The notes: generated by a model from the sequence alone, not told the origin. DNA of 64,000 nucleotides from Paguma larvata (GCA_030068075.1 CM057843.1:35683332-35747331), one strand, 5' to 3'; shown: positions 1 to 11,759, numbered from the stretch's first letter. Numbers and translations: made by a program.

Positions 1-127
1 AGATCATCCAACCTGGTTAACTTTTTTATTTTAGCGGGGCCTCCCTCCCCCCACCCTCAGCAGCCCGTGGGCGCCTCCTGACACCTGTAGGGCCCTGCGA
101 AATACCAACTGGAAAGTGCTGACCCAA

Positions 128-230
128 TCTCTTCAGGTTCCCGATGAGGAAATCAGAGCCCAAAGAAGTCAAGCACACCACTAGCCGGCAGCCATGGATA
201 GGAACAGAAAGAACCTGAGAGCTTTTGAGG
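128..230 (-). mobile_element. MIR fragment (probable)
   Basis: The stretch reads like the MIR core on the opposite strand: a GATGAGGAAAT-type box, then a TCAAGCACACCACTAG segment. It is strongly diverged, so this is tentative. Confidence 0.45.
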
Positions 231-689
231 ACAGCTGTTCTCTGTAAATCATCATAAGTCATAGCTCTTTAGCTAACGCTGTGGTTTCTGTTGTCAGATG
301 AGGTGAGATTAATTCAACGGGAAATGAGTGTCCGTGCTCCTGCATTCCATTTCCGTGAGAGACGAGCCGTCCTTATGGTCAAAGCAGAGCACAGGCGGGC
401 TGGGTTGGCGGGGTGGTTTACAGTTTACCTCCCGGCGTGGGACATTTGCCTGAGAAGGCCAGTCGGGGGCAGAGGACAGGAACTCAGGTCCCCAGTGGAA
501 GTCTCCTGCCTTTTTGCCAACTTGGCCTCTGTTCTGACCACCTAGAGCCCCAAAGCTGATCAGCTTTCCTCTTCCTTTTTTTCCCATTCTGGCCCAAGTC
601 TACTATTATTGGAAAACCTTGGGCATCTGGGGGTTTACTTCCAAGGATAATGTAATTGTAATAATCTTATATTTGTCTAAGGATTTTCC

Positions 690-870
690 GGTTGCAAAGC
701 CCTCACTCGTATTTTCCCTAAGATAAGCCCCACCCCCAGACCACAACATAGGTAGACTGGCTTTGTTTCTTCTTTATAAATAAGGCACATGACTCGTCCA
801 AGGTTGGAGTTTGTGTCAAGACTCAAGTCAGAACACAGGTCTCCAGACTCCTGGTAAATGCTCTTTTTGT
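690..870 (-). mobile_element. MIR fragment
   Basis: The order of segments matches antisense MIR: AAAGCCCTCACTCGTATTTT, a small gap, CATGACTCGTCCAAGGTTGG, then AGTCAGAACACAGGTCTCCA. It is old and gapped. Confidence 0.6.
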
Positions 871-1669
871 AGGCGAGGTCTGGGTCATCGTAAAGCACCT
901 GCACACACGATGATCAACAAACAGGTATTACTATCATCATCATTGTCAGAGACATGACCCTTGGCCACTCGTGATTTTGGAGTGTAGGACCCCCAAGACT
1001 TGGTCATCCTCCACACTTCTACAGAAGGCAGAAGTGATGGTTTCCCCGCTTCCTACACCTCCAAACGGTTAGAGCCTGAAAGTGCCATATGGGGTAGGTA
1101 AGGCTTAGATTTTTCTGAAAAGTGAAGCGGGTTGCCTGTGTGCCACATCGGTAGAGATCTACGTGACAACCAAGTCGCAGGACAGCCGCCCCGGAGCTGC
1201 CTGGCACCGCCAGGCTCCAGCGGGCTGTGCGTGAGCTGCCATGCCTCATTTAGTGCCTGTTGTTGATGCCTGCCTTGTGCAGGGAAGCTGGCTGCTTCCT
1301 TTCCCCTAGCATCCTCTTTGCCCTCCACGTGGTAGGACGTAACCTTTACTGTCAACATGAGGACTTTTAATTGATCCTGACGCTGTTCTGTGTCCTTGAC
1401 ATTCTGCCTGACATCTGGGATGTTGGGAAGATGGTGCGAGGCTCTAAGGGAGGAAGGCTAAGCCCATACTCGAGACCGTCTTCACAGCTACTACTTGCTA
1501 AGGAAAATAATCTCCCAAGGATTATTCCCATTGATTTTTCACACCCCGAGAGACATTTAGAAAGTAAACTAATGACCTCCCTCGATATTTCTACTCATCT
1601 GCACACACGCCTGCACCCGGCACCTCTTAGATATTTCTCAAATGACCTTCTGAAGGAGTGGCCCTCAGT

Positions 1670-2072
1670 CTTCAGCGTGCCTGCCAGCATCAGGATCACC
1701 TGAAGGACTTGTTGACACGGGAACCTTGAGGCCTCACTCATAGAGTTTCTGATGCACCTGGCATGGAGACGGGCTAAATAATTTCAGACAAGTTCCAGGT
1801 GATGCTGGTGCCTCGTAGAGACCATTTTTATTTTTTAATTTTTTTGATGTTTATTCACTTTTGAGAGAGAGAGAGAGAGAGAGCATGAGCAGGGGCAGGC
1901 AGAGAGACGGAGACCCAGAATCCGAAGCAGGCTTCAGGCTCTGAGCTGTCAGCACAGAACCCTACATAGGGCTCGAACCCATGAACCATGATCATGACCT
2001 GAGCCGAAGTCAATCACTTAACCGACTGAGCCACCCAAGTGCCCCTCATAGAGACCATATTTTGAAAACCAT
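1670..2072. mobile_element. MER5A-like hAT (Charlie) MITE, split by a SINE
   Basis: The left part (1670-1825) has the MER5A signatures GCATCAGGATCACCTGAAGG and AGTTTCTGATGCACCTGGC. The right part (2059-2072) ends in a degraded terminal inverted repeat, TTTTGAAAACCATGG. A CanSINE at 1826-2043 interrupts it, with a 15 bp target duplication on each side. Only the order of insertion is secure; the subfamily name is from memory. Confidence 0.7.
1826..2043 (-). mobile_element. CanSINE, feliform type, antisense
   Basis: This antisense tRNA-derived SINE shows the T-rich tail first, then a GA microsatellite, the body CAGGCTCTGAGCTGTCAGCA, the B-box complement GGGCTCGAACCC and the head CCGACTGAGCCACCCAAGTG. 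Target duplications lie at 1811-1825 and 2044-2058 (14 of 15 match). Confidence 0.95.
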
Positions 2073-2087
2073 GGTCCTGAAGCAGAG

Positions 2088-2275
2088 ACAGGCAAAGGAT
2101 TTTGTAAGGGCCAGAGAGCTAACATTTTAGGCTGTGTGGCCGTGTTTTAGGCTTCGTGGGCTCTTTCACCACTCCTGAACTCTGCCATTGTAGCCACAGA
2201 AAATATATAAACGAGTGAGCACGCTGTGTGCCCATAAAACTTCATATTCAAAATAGGTGGGTAGGTTTAAAAAAA
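2088..2275. mobile_element. hAT-type (Charlie-like) DNA transposon fossil
   Basis: The segment order is GGCAAAGGATTTTGTAAGGG, ACATTTTAGGCT, AACTCTGCCATTGTAGCCAC, then CATAAAACTTCATATT. This matches a common eutherian MER element also seen at 36384-36620 (opposite direction) and 44708-44938. The subfamily is not assigned. Confidence 0.65.
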
Positions 2276-2585
2276 AATGTTGTGTTGAAAATATAAAACT
2301 TTGTTTAAAAAATATGTTAAGAGTCTGGATGGGCTTTTCCACAGCTCTCGGACGGGAATCAGTGTTAAAGATGCGAACATTGGTTAGATCCTGTCTGCGC
2401 CCTTCCCTGGCCATGTGACTTTGAAGGTCACTAACGTTTCTGTAGACGGAAGATAATCATACTTCAGGGGAATGCTAACATTTATCAAGTCTGATGCTCA
2501 CACATTTAGTGTAGTATTCTTTATATAAGTCTGCATGACTGAAACATCCCAGAATTTTAAAATTTATGACTTTAAAAAGTAACTA

Positions 2586-2918
2586 TGGTTGACACTTGAA
2601 CAACATAGATTTGAACTGCATGGATCCACGTATACATGGGTTTTGTACAGTATCACTTTCTCTTCTGTTTCTCGTGACATTTTTTTCTCTAGTTTCGTTA
2701 TAAGACTGTAGTATATATGACATACGGCATACAAAATATGTGTTAATCGGCTGTTTTATGTTCCTGGTAAGGTTTCCAGTCAACAGTAGGCTCTTAGTAG
2801 TTAAGAGTTTTAACTTGGGGGGGGAGTCAAAGTTATATGTGGGTTTTCAACTGTGGGGGAGTGGGTGTCAATACCCCTAACCCGCCCCCCAACCCTGCCA
2901 TTGTTCATGGGTCAGGTG
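2586..2918. mobile_element. Tigger-like (Tc1/mariner) non-autonomous DNA transposon
   Basis: This element of about 330 bp has inverted ends. The left end at 2589-2603 (TTGACACTTGAACAA) pairs with the right end at 2901-2915 at 12 of 15 positions. Internal landmarks are ACAAAATATGTGTTAATCGG and CAGTCAACAGTAGGCTCTTA (approximate family landmarks near 2735-2800). The family name is from memory. Confidence 0.7.
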
Positions 2919-3290
2919 TGCAGTTCATTGGCATATGTGGCTTGGAGTGTAGATTCTACAGTCAACCAAAAGATAAGTCACCTTATAAAATCAAATTCAC
3001 CTTAGGAATTCCCTCAAATCACCACCAGCACCTAAGCTCTTAGAAAGTCAAAAGCCAAGAGTATCTTTATTTTGTGTATCTTTGCATGTACACAACACTA
3101 AACTAAAGGGTCCAACTGACCTCATCTGCATTGGAGCTCTTGATCTCAGGCCTGTCCCCACAATCTTCTTCCTCTTTGTCTTCCATAATTCAGTTCGTGC
3201 CAGCTCTGTAGTTACAGCTGATTGGGCCACCAAGAATGATTCAGGAGGAGGAATTTAACGATTTAAGTGTCCTGATAAACTTGGGTATGA

Positions 3291-3474
3291 AATTTTTTTT
3301 TAGTGTTTATTTATTTTTGAGAGAGAGAGCAGGGGAGGGGCAGAGAGAGAGCGAGACACAGAATCCGGAGTGGTGTCCGCACAGAGCCCGATGTGGGGCT
3401 CGAACTCACAAACCGTGAGATCGTGACCTCAGCCGAAATCAGACGTTCAACCGACTGAGCTGCCTAGGTGCCCC
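3291..3474 (-). mobile_element. CanSINE, feliform type, antisense
   Basis: It shows a T-rich start, GA repeat, GGGGCTCGAACTCACAAACC, CCTCAGCCGAAATCAGACG and the head CCGACTGAGCTGCCTAGGTG. The middle is shortened (GTGGTGTCCGCACAGAGCCC replaces the usual CAGGCTCCAGGCTCTGAGC block). Target duplications are unclear. Confidence 0.93.
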
Positions 3475-3605
3475 TGAAGTTGTTTTATATTTCAAGTAGA
3501 ATATAGAAGTCTTTCTGCTCAACCGTTTATGTTCGCATGTTAGTGATGGAGGTCTAAGAAGCAGAGGAGCTGATCTACCTAGATTGACCCACCCAAGCAT
3601 TTAAT

Positions 3606-3772
3606 AAAACTGACTTGTTTTATCCTTGTAACAGCCATGTAAGATAGGACTTAATTTCTTAGTTTACAGTTATGGCGGAAATGATGAGTTATTTGTCCAA
3701 GGTCACCGTTCTGGGAGGTAATCACCCTCGAACGGAACCCAGGCAGTCTAACTAAAGGATCCGTGCTCTTTA
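3606..3772 (-). mobile_element. MIR fragment
   Basis: Antisense MIR core: TTGTAACAGCCATGTAAGAT, then TTTGTCCAAGGTCACCG, then GAACCCAGGCAGTCTAACT. Confidence 0.7.
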
Positions 3773-4551
3773 CTTACTCTGCTAGGCTGTATGTAATGTT
3801 TACTTCCTTATCTGCAATCTGTGGATTGAGGAACAAAACGGCTACTTGAGAGAAAGCTGTTTTGTGCCTTCAGTAATTTGTATGTCATGCTAGGGAAGGT
3901 GATGAAATTGCAGCAGGGGGCTATGGGGAGTGTACTTGCAGTGCATTTCCAATTTTCACCTAATTATCTTGGAGTTTCCCCGTGCAAATGCATATAATGT
4001 TTGGGAAATAGTGCAGAAGCAGGAAGATGTCTCTGTGGGTTTGGGTGCATATCTGGTCTTAAGATTGTATTTTTAGGAAATCTGCCCAAAAGCAGAGCAC
4101 CCAAACTCCACTAGGCAGAACCAGGATCGCTCAGCTCAGCTTCACAAATACCGCCTGACTTTGTGTCTACCTCGTGCTGCAGCCTGCACCAGACGCCAGA
4201 GATCCAGCAATACTGTGGCATCTAAAATGTGCTCGCCCTCAAGCACTATTATGATTCTGGGTCCCAAAGTGGTAACATTGGCGGAAGCCCTGGTGTGTGC
4301 AAATTACACCCCGTACAGAGAGGAAATGTGGGTATTTATTATATAGCCCAAAGCGGGCAGCTCATTAAAAAACGATGTGGCAAAGTCACCACCACCCGTT
4401 GTATTATCCCAGAGAACAGTGCACAGTCTGGTTCTATTGGACCTTGATGTGGGGAGGGGGAGTGGCAGGGCCTGAACTTGACTTAGTCCGGAAAAAAAAA
4501 ATGCGTTTCTTTCATGACTGGAGTGAACAATGTGCTTCTTCTCCCCACCAG

Positions 4552-4663
4552 GACCCCAGGAGCAAGCACAAGTTTAAAATCCACACTTACGGAAGCCCCA
4601 CCTTCTGTGATCACTGTGGGTCATTGCTGTATGGACTCATCCATCAAGGGATGAAATGTGACA
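4552..4663 (+). CDS. PRKCA: PRKCA exon (probable exon 4): first half of the C1B domain
   Basis: This 112 bp coding exon encodes residues 97-133 plus the first base of codon 134 of protein kinase C alpha, a calcium- and diacylglycerol-activated serine/threonine kinase that moves from cytosol to membranes. Translation begins DPRSKHKF and ends HQGMKCD. It supplies four C1B zinc ligands (His102, Cys115, Cys118, Cys132) and the loop residues that hold diacylglycerol or phorbol ester, including Pro112 and the QG pair at 128-129. The acceptor is CCACCAG and the donor is GTAAGT, giving an incoming phase 0 and outgoing phase 1. The upstream exons with the pseudosubstrate and C1A are outside the window. 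I chose PRKCA over PRKCB and PRKCG because the downstream C1B residues ([17 protein letters not shown]) match alpha. No frameshift or stop is seen. Confidence 0.98.
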
Positions 4664-7600
4664 GTAAGTAAGTTTTCTTGTCCGGTAGGTCCGCTGAGGC
4701 CCTGCAGCTTAGTCCAGGGTCTGCCGAGCCCTACAGGTTTAGTAGCTTTTCGACACGAACTCATCAATAAAAAGAACCGGTTCAAATGCACACCGCACCG
4801 GAAAAGTGTAGGATCATTCTCTTGTCAGTGTACTGAGTTGTTAAGCTACTTGCCTGCCTGACCGTGAAACCCCCCCACACACACATGCAAAAAAAGGAGC
4901 ACCCGATTCATAAATGAAGTTAGGACCCTCGCAGTTCTCGTGGTAGAACTCTTCCGTCGCTGTAAACTGCAGGCTACTCAAACTCCAAAGCAAACGCCGT
5001 GTGTTGAAAGAAGCCTCCCCACCTCCGGATTCTACATTTGGTGAGGCTTCACGATAAGCTCACCAACCATAGTCATTATCTTTCTGTGTCTCTAATTAGT
5101 GGGTGGACTGTGGAAAAATCCAGTAGACTCTCCCTAAAACTGAAACTACAAGGCAAATAAAACCCAGACGTCTCAAGTTCGTTCACCCTGCGTGTTCATG
5201 GACAGATCAAGTTTCTGTCAGTCCGGTTCGAGGTGAAATCACGAAGACCACGGACAAGGAAGGCAGCAACCCTCCTGCATCCTCCTGTTCTGTACGTGCC
5301 GTCATCAGGCACCAGGTAGAGAGAAAAACAACTATGGAAACTCTGTGTTTTGATCGTTCTTATGGGAGTCTCCAGGCCATTTATCCGTTTAAATAAAAGT
5401 TTCTGCTTTTAGGACATAAAAAGGTAATTACCGAACCTGTTTTTCTAGTAGACAGGAGAGTGGAAACATCAGCATACTGCCATTCATTAATTATTGCTAT
5501 TATGGCCGAAAGCTTTCTATGTGGGTCCTACGTGGCACAAAGATGGTATGTGTATAAAAATCAAGATTAAATGAACATTATAGACCAGATGGATGGTTTC
5601 TCAGCACACAGGGGTTCTTCACCTTACAGAGCTGTCAGATTTAACAGCCCAAACAAAACCTTTGTGATGGTCCAGACCAGCGGTTTTCTGTGTTTTGAGA
5701 AACCCTGGGATTCCAAAGACATGGTTCTTCAGGGATTCCGTGAATGCGAATTCTAAGTGCCTTTGTAAATACATTTCTAAGTATTTTAAAACTTGGAACA
5801 AGAGCGAACGCTTCAGCGCGTTACACACTCCAGCATGACAAGTCAGAGATGACGGCAGAAACGCCGTGTCGCCAAGCTTCACTCATTGTGTGGAGCGCGC
5901 GGCCAAGTTTCTGCTGCTGCATCCACTTAACCGAAGAGCCAGCCAGGTTGTATGTTGTCAAACGACGTTTCCCGTGTCTGCATACGCTTCTGTTCTGAGT
6001 CTGGATTCGGGGTGCCGGACAGCTTGAACATAACACAGAAGTAAGTGCCCTGTCAGGGCTGAAGCGAGACAGCTGGTTTCACCGTTTTGCTTGGATCAGA
6101 GGGCTCTGTTGGTTATCCACGCATGCCTTTATAACAAATCAATGGGATAAATCTGAATTTGTTAACTGGGTTTATGCTAATGAAGAAACACTCATCTGGT
6201 TTCTATGTAAGATTTTGTTGGAGAAATGAGTTCCACCGCTAAAAAGTTTTGAAAACCACTGAGCTGGGCCAGTGCTCTGGTTTGGTTTGGTTTTGTGGTC
6301 AGCTCCTTTCCTTGGAGTCGAAGGGCTTCTGAGGCCTGGGCTCCTTCCCAGGGAAGCCGATAAGCACACGGGTGCCAGGACCCCAACCCCTCCCTTAACT
6401 TCGGTAGAGAGGGACCTCTTTCTGTGCCTTCACACGTCGTAGGGTTACAGTACCGTGTACAGTTCTGCCTGGTAGGGAACGGCGTTAGCAACCGCCGTCC
6501 AGACCAGCCGCTTGATCTGCAGAGTAAGAAATGGGTTTGGAGAGAACACTTGAGTTTTCCAAGATCTAAAAGCCACTAATGGTGGAGTCACAACAGGGGT
6601 GCAGTCCAGGGCACTTGCGCGTCCCTGTCACGCCTACCCTCTGCGGAGACGCTGGCGTTTGTCTCTTTGAGGTTGCAGTTCTGCCCAGGCACTTACAGAG
6701 AGGATTAGGTTAATAAGGTCCTATGGAGAGCACACCTTTTCAGGAGCCTTTATATTGGCTGTATCGAGGTGTGTGATTCTGAACGGTTAGCTTCGGAAAT
6801 AGAAACCTAAATGGAACCCACGTTTGTGACTCGATTAATTGTCCTTTCCTCATTTGTGTCCAGTAGTATCCTCCTTTCCACTTTGAGTTGTAGCAAATAC
6901 ACGTTATTCACGATGCTTTTTGCAGTTTCCTTCACCATGTTAAACACTCAGAATGAAACGAGCATGAAGGCTCCGCCTTGAAGGCTACAGAAGAGCCTCG
7001 TAGCATCCTGTCAAGGGCATGTGAGGCGTCCAGTGGCCATCGCTCCTCTTGGCGGCCTTGTCCCTTGAAGGGACAAGGACGGTAGAGTTGGAACACCTAC
7101 ACAGGCACTCATGTTTGTGGTCAGCACACAGAATTCTTTCCAGGGTTTCTTCGGTTCACGGCGCTGAGACTGATCTTTTCATTCCTCCCCGTCCCACCCA
7201 CGTAATGTCAGCTGGTAGGGAACGGCTCGGCATGCCAGGCGTGTATTTGTTTTACTTAGAATAATATTTAAATATTTGAAAACAGGTTTAAAATCTCAAA
7301 TACAAGTTTTTAAAAAAAATATATATATATATGTATATATACTGAAGCTTTCTCAAAAATACAGAGTTAACTAAGATAAGAAATTTTCTGAACTTCCTGT
7401 ACTCGCTCCACGGACTCTCACTCTTCCTGAATGGTCAGCTCAGGAAGGCATAAGAAATTCTTTGGCAAAGAATATCCTCTGTTTAAAATGTGCATATAAT
7501 TTGCCTCTGCGGACACGAGATACCGATTAGCCTGTGCTTTGTGCGGATTTACCTGTGCGAATTCTGTACGGTGGTAGATACTCGGAGCACCCACAGATGA

Positions 7601-7853
7601 GCAGGCAGGACTATTTTGCTTCAGCGAAGACTGGACAAATATGGCACGGGTATTTTAAGGATATTGTCACTCACACGAAGCCTGTGTGGTAAGGGACATC
7701 TGCTAACAGTTCTTGGTGTCACCAAAAACATTATAGCAAAGTATCGAGTTAGAGGGTAGCTCATTTTCACTTGTGCTCATACAGCAAAACACTGAGGAGG
7801 CGATGGCTTGAGCCCATACGCGCAGCCTTACCCTTTGCTTTCTCGATTCACAG
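4664..7853 (+). other. PRKCA: PRKCA intron 4 (3190 bp)
   Basis: This phase 1 intron starts GTAAGT and ends TTCTCGATTCACAG. It has no CanSINE. A TA-rich microsatellite lies at 7312-7341. Nothing else could be assigned with confidence in 4664-7311 or 7342-7853. Open frames here are short and resemble no protein I know. Confidence 0.9.
7312..7341. repeat. TA-rich microsatellite
   Basis: An A-run passes into TA dinucleotides with one TG interruption. Its length is likely variable between individuals. Confidence 0.85.
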
Positions 7854-7982
7854 CCTGCGACATGAACGTGCACAAGCAGTGTGTGATCAACGTCCCCAGC
7901 CTCTGTGGGATGGACCACACGGAGAAGAGGGGCCGGATCTACCTGAAGGCCGAGGTCACCGATGAAAAGCTCCATGTCACAG
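7854..7982 (+). CDS. PRKCA: PRKCA exon (probable exon 5): second half of C1B and start of C2
   Basis: This 129 bp coding exon encodes the rest of Thr134 through Thr176 plus the first base of codon 177. It carries the other four C1B zinc ligands (Cys135, His140, Cys143, Cys151), so the two zinc sites form only when exons 4 and 5 are joined. After Cys151 comes the linker [17 protein letters not shown] and the first beta strand of the C2 domain (DEKLHVTV). The acceptor is ATTCACAG and the donor is CAG/GTAAGG, phase 1 on both sides. Because it is phase 1-1, skipping it would keep frame but destroy C1B. Residue 169 is Thr, where I recall Ala in human and Thr in rodents. A 197-codon open frame on the minus strand overlaps the exon and is judged a shadow. 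Confidence 0.98.
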
Positions 7983-8384
7983 GTAAGGCATGTTCGCGGA
8001 GGTGTGAGGCACGCAGCTTCTCCGAGGGCATTGGGGTCCAGGTCAAGAGGGCTCGTCACTGCCTTGGAGCTAGTCAGACTCAGAGCCACTGACTTCCCGT
8101 GAACACATCTCCCCAGAGACTGCGCTGTACGCCTTAGAGTCAGACTGCCGTGGAGACGGAGGTGCTCTGACAGCCTGGCCCGTGTACCATCCCCTGGTGG
8201 CAGGGGGACAGGGAAGCCAATTAAACAAAACGCTGTGGGTGGGAGTGCACCAGGGCAGGGGGGAGGTAGATGGAGGATCCAGACGTGTGACGGCATCAGG
8301 CCGTGGTGACCCGATAACCCACCCTAATGAGGACACCAGCAGGAAACAGCCATCGCGTTATCGAGTTGCGCTTCCTCCGCGTCA

Positions 8385-8560
8385 GGCGCTCAGAACGTCA
8401 CCGTAGATCATTGATTTAGTCCTCCTAGCCACTTGCTTGCTCCATAGCCTCGTTATCCAGAAGAGGAAACCGAGGCACAGAGAGATAAGAAATTGGGACT
8501 GTCACAGGGTGAGGAACCAGGATGGGACGGCACCGTCTAGACTCGGGACCCGGTGCTTCT
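8385..8560 (-). mobile_element. MIR fragment
   Basis: Antisense MIR core: AGAGGAAACCGAGGCACAGA, then GGTGAGGAACCAGGATGGGA. It starts about 400 bp after exon 5. Confidence 0.65.
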
Positions 8561-8570
8561 CTTATCACAC

Positions 8571-10386
8571 CAACTGCGCCTCCCATAAACAGTGCTGTTG
8601 AGGGACCAGATTCCCCACCCACGGCCCAGAACATTCCCTCCCGGGGGCTGTGTCTGTGGGGGCTCTGCTGAAGCATGGCTTTTCCCGGTTTTCCTACCAG
8701 ATCCCCTCTGGGTATCTCCGCACACTGAATCCAGTCGTCCTAGAGACTCGGCCCGGGACGCAATGCTGTGTCCTCAGACACTGGACGGATCTGTGCTAGG
8801 ATCCACTCTGTGTCTGTTTGCAGTTTGCTGGCCCATCGTCAACCATCAGCCTTATTTCTTTGTCCTTAGGGTTCCCTCACGGGAACCCATACACTCTCTG
8901 TTCTTTCACAAGGGTGTTTGTTTTCATTTCAAGAGCAAAGATTTTACATTTCCATTTGTATTTAGGAAATTTTAAGCTATCAAACAAATGGAAAGACGAC
9001 TGTATTGTTAGTTATTTGTAAACAACAGAAGGTACTATAGAAGAAGGACTGGCAGGATGTGTTGAAGGAGGGGGGGGGTGGGGGGGGGTGGGGAGAGGAG
9101 GAGTTCCAGAGAAAGCTCGCTGCTGAAAACATCCTCACATTTTTTTTCTTTGAAAAATAATCCAACTCTCTACCCAGTGCTGCCCCGTCAGGTAAGAATT
9201 TAGAGAAAAGTCAAAGGATGTTGAGGTGCTGCTGAGAGAGGGTCAACATACTTTGCCTCTGGGGTCGCCTTGTGAAACAAACCAAACGCAGCTCATGGTC
9301 AAGACCGAGTTTTCAATAAGATCCCTGTCATAGACACGCGATCCGTTCTGACCTTTGGGTTTTAGGGACGTTCCTTCATTTTCTCAGACCATTGCTTTTG
9401 CATCCTCACCTGTGGGGCCACCGCTGTCCCCTTCGTTTCCTTGTGATTGGACTGGTGCTGCTGGTGGGGTCCACTCCACCCTCTGGGCTGGCAGCCGGCA
9501 CCCCTCTGGCCTTGAGGGGACCAGTGCTGTCTGCCCAGAGGAAGTGAGACTCCTCGGGGGCCAAGAGAATGTCTGTACCACCACAGCCTTGCCCTTGCTC
9601 TCTTTTCTCCTGAGGCGCTTGCCTTGTTGAAGTCACGTGCTGGGAGCGGGGAGCGTGCAGTTTAGGAGAAAATGACCATAAGGCAGTCCGTGGTAAGGGG
9701 TTCAGAAGCATAAGGTAGAATGCCTATTGACTAAACATTTCAGTGTTTTTCCTTCGCTTTATGAAGCTACTGCTGTTGGCGGTCTAACAGACCTCGCGGG
9801 TGAACAGTCAGAGCCTAATTGTGAGGTGCACGGCCCACTGCGAGACCGGAAGGCCTGGGCAGGGATTTTAAGTGTCCAGCTCTCATTCATCTCGTTTCCG
9901 AACACAGCACACTGCGTGCTGCACCTGCCCCATGCCTTCTCCTGGCGTAAAAGCAGCAACCATATGGCGCTGCCCGCATTCTCCACAGTCTGCTCTGAGC
10001 CTTGAGAGGCTCGCACGTGTAAAACTGCACCGAGGAGCACAGATGCCCTGGCGGGGGTGGCACACGGTACACAGAAAAGAAAGGCCAGGTCCCATCCCGC
10101 AGGGACAGCAAGGAGCGTTGTCCTACGGCTTCCACGCTAAAGCCCCACCGTCGCCTAGGGCTGAACTTGATTCACAACTGTAAGATCAGCTTAGGAGACA
10201 ACTCCCTTCATTGAGTTAGACTCTTCACACAGGAAACCCGATAAGTGACGAGTGTAGCTTATGGCAACGATCTAAGTCAAGTCTGTCGAGAATGAGTCTA
10301 AAATGTTCTGCGTAGATCGAGCCCTGCTCTAGGAATATGAATCCAGCCATGGTCTGGACATGCAGCTAACACGAGTGGTGTCCACG
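8571..10386. other. Intronic span, no gene recognised
   Basis: The span contains the G-run at 9070-9093. Otherwise I see no coding exon and no repeat I can name. Open frames on both strands around 9384-10183 overlap each other and look like GC-driven shadows. Confidence 0.6.
9070..9093 (+). repeat. Poly-G tract with quadruplex potential
   Basis: Two runs of nine G are separated by single T and followed by a run of four G. This meets the four-tract rule for an intramolecular G-quadruplex on the transcribed RNA. Confidence 0.85.
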
Positions 10387-10400
10387 AAGGGGGCACTGTC

Positions 10401-10461
10401 TTTTTCTCTTTTTTAATTTGAGAGAGAGAGAGAGAGAAAGTGGGGGAGAGGCGCAGAAGGT

Positions 10462-10492
<31 letters not shown>

Positions 10493-10613
10493 TCTCAACC
10501 AGGCTCCACGCTCAGCACAGAACTCAATACACGGCTTGGTCCTGTGACCCTGGGATCATGACCTGAGCTGAAATTAGGAGTCAGACACTCAACCAGCTGA
10601 GCCACCCGGCGCC
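10401..10613 (-). mobile_element. CanSINE, feliform type, antisense
   Basis: It has a T/GA-rich start with two GA microsatellites (near 10419-10438 and 10461-10490), a degraded body and the head AACCAGCTGAGCCACCCGGC. Imperfect target duplications lie at 10391-10401 and 10619-10629 (9 of 11). Confidence 0.9.
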
Positions 10614-10629
10614 AAAAGGGCCACTTTCT

Positions 10630-10755
10630 AAGCACTTGGCAGAGTTAACGTCTGTAAACCTGTAGAAGTTTACTTTATTACCCTCACTTTATACATGAAG
10701 GTGCAGAGAAATCCAGTGACTTGCACCACATCAAGTCGGTGGTAAATTTAGTAGT
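10630..10755 (-). mobile_element. MIR fragment
   Basis: Antisense MIR: TACCCTCACTTTATACATGA, then GACTTGCACCACATCAAGTC. It lies directly next to the SINE at 10401-10613. Confidence 0.6.
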
Positions 10756-10824
10756 TAAATGTTTAATGGCTAGAAGTAGAGAGATTTCAATGATACTATC
10801 AATAAGAATTAGAACCTCATCTTC

Positions 10825-11186
10825 GTTCTGGCTGCTACAATAAATACTATAGACTGGGTGGCTTAAACGGCAAACATTTCTTTGGCACAGCTCTGGAAGC
10901 CAGGAAGGCCAAGATCAAGGTTCCTGGTGAGGACTCGTATTTTGGTATGTAGATGGTTGTCTAGCTGTGTCTTCACGTGGAGGTGCAAAGAGAGAGGAAG
11001 TAAGCTGTTTGGTGTGTCTTCTTACAAGAGCGCTAATCCCATCATGAGGTCCTTACCGTCATGACTTAATTGTTTCCCTAAGGCCCCATATTCAAGGAGT
11101 TAGAGGTTCCCGTCACCTTAGGAATTAGGGGTTCAACATATGAATTCTGGGGGGACACATAATTCAATTCATAGCAAGTCTATTTT
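10825..11186. mobile_element. Old eutherian interspersed repeat, class not assigned
   Basis: The landmarks GGCTGCTACAATAAATACTA, ATAGACTGGGTGGCTTAAAC, TGGAAGCCAGGAAGGCCAAG and GAATTCTGGGGGGACACATA occur in the order found in a common mammalian repeat. I recognise the sequence but cannot safely assign it to an LTR or LINE family. Confidence 0.6.
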
Positions 11187-11759
11187 TAAAATAGGATTAT
11201 TATTTGTGTCAAGGAAACCCAATCCTAAGTGTGAAAAAGCCATACTCAAGAAACTAAGTAATAGGTAATCATTTGTCTAAAACATTTAATTTAGGAGTAA
11301 CTTGAGATTTTCAGAATCAGAATTAACCTTGATGTAATGAGAACACAAATACAAATAATAAACCGTCACAAGTAAAGCTTATCGTCCAAATGCAAAGAAA
11401 ATAAAAATTTCAGAAGTAGTACAGGGTTCTCTTCAGCCAGTCCCCCTTCTGCCATCTTAACGTTCTTCTGTGACCATAGTTTAAGTATCCAAGTAGACAC
11501 ATTTTTAAATAGTACTTGATAAATTTATTTAAAAAATCGGTGCCTGTGTATCTGTAATCACTAAAAATTGCTTTAAAGAAGAGACAAAGAGAAGACATAC
11601 GATTTATTCCAGTAGGAAAAGACTACAAGAACTACAGCACAAAGCCCCTTTGGAGTGGAACCTGCTGGAGATGGCCCCCCTCCTGCATTACCTACTCAGC
11701 CCCCTAACCTAGGAGTTTCAGGCACACTTTTGTCTTGACATGTGTTTTAAGTAACAGGA

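Larger units (their letters stand above)
1..4551 (+). other. PRKCA: PRKCA upstream intron (intron 3), 3' part
   Basis: This is the non-coding sequence before the first exon in the window. It ends in a pyrimidine-rich tract and AG at 4550-4551, and the exon opens in phase 0. It holds MIR pieces (about 128-230, 690-870, 3606-3772), a MER5A-like fossil split by a SINE (1670-2072), a hAT-type fossil (2088-2275), a Tigger-like element (2586-2918) and a second SINE (3291-3474). In 231-689, 871-1669 and 3773-4551 I recognise no gene and no clear element. The intron number is inferred from family exon lengths. Confidence 0.85.

Noticed and set aside
7703..8296. 197-codon open frame on the minus strand across exon 5
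   Set aside because: It overlaps a conserved coding exon in antisense and has no domain or signal I recognise. It is best explained as a shadow of a GC-rich exon.
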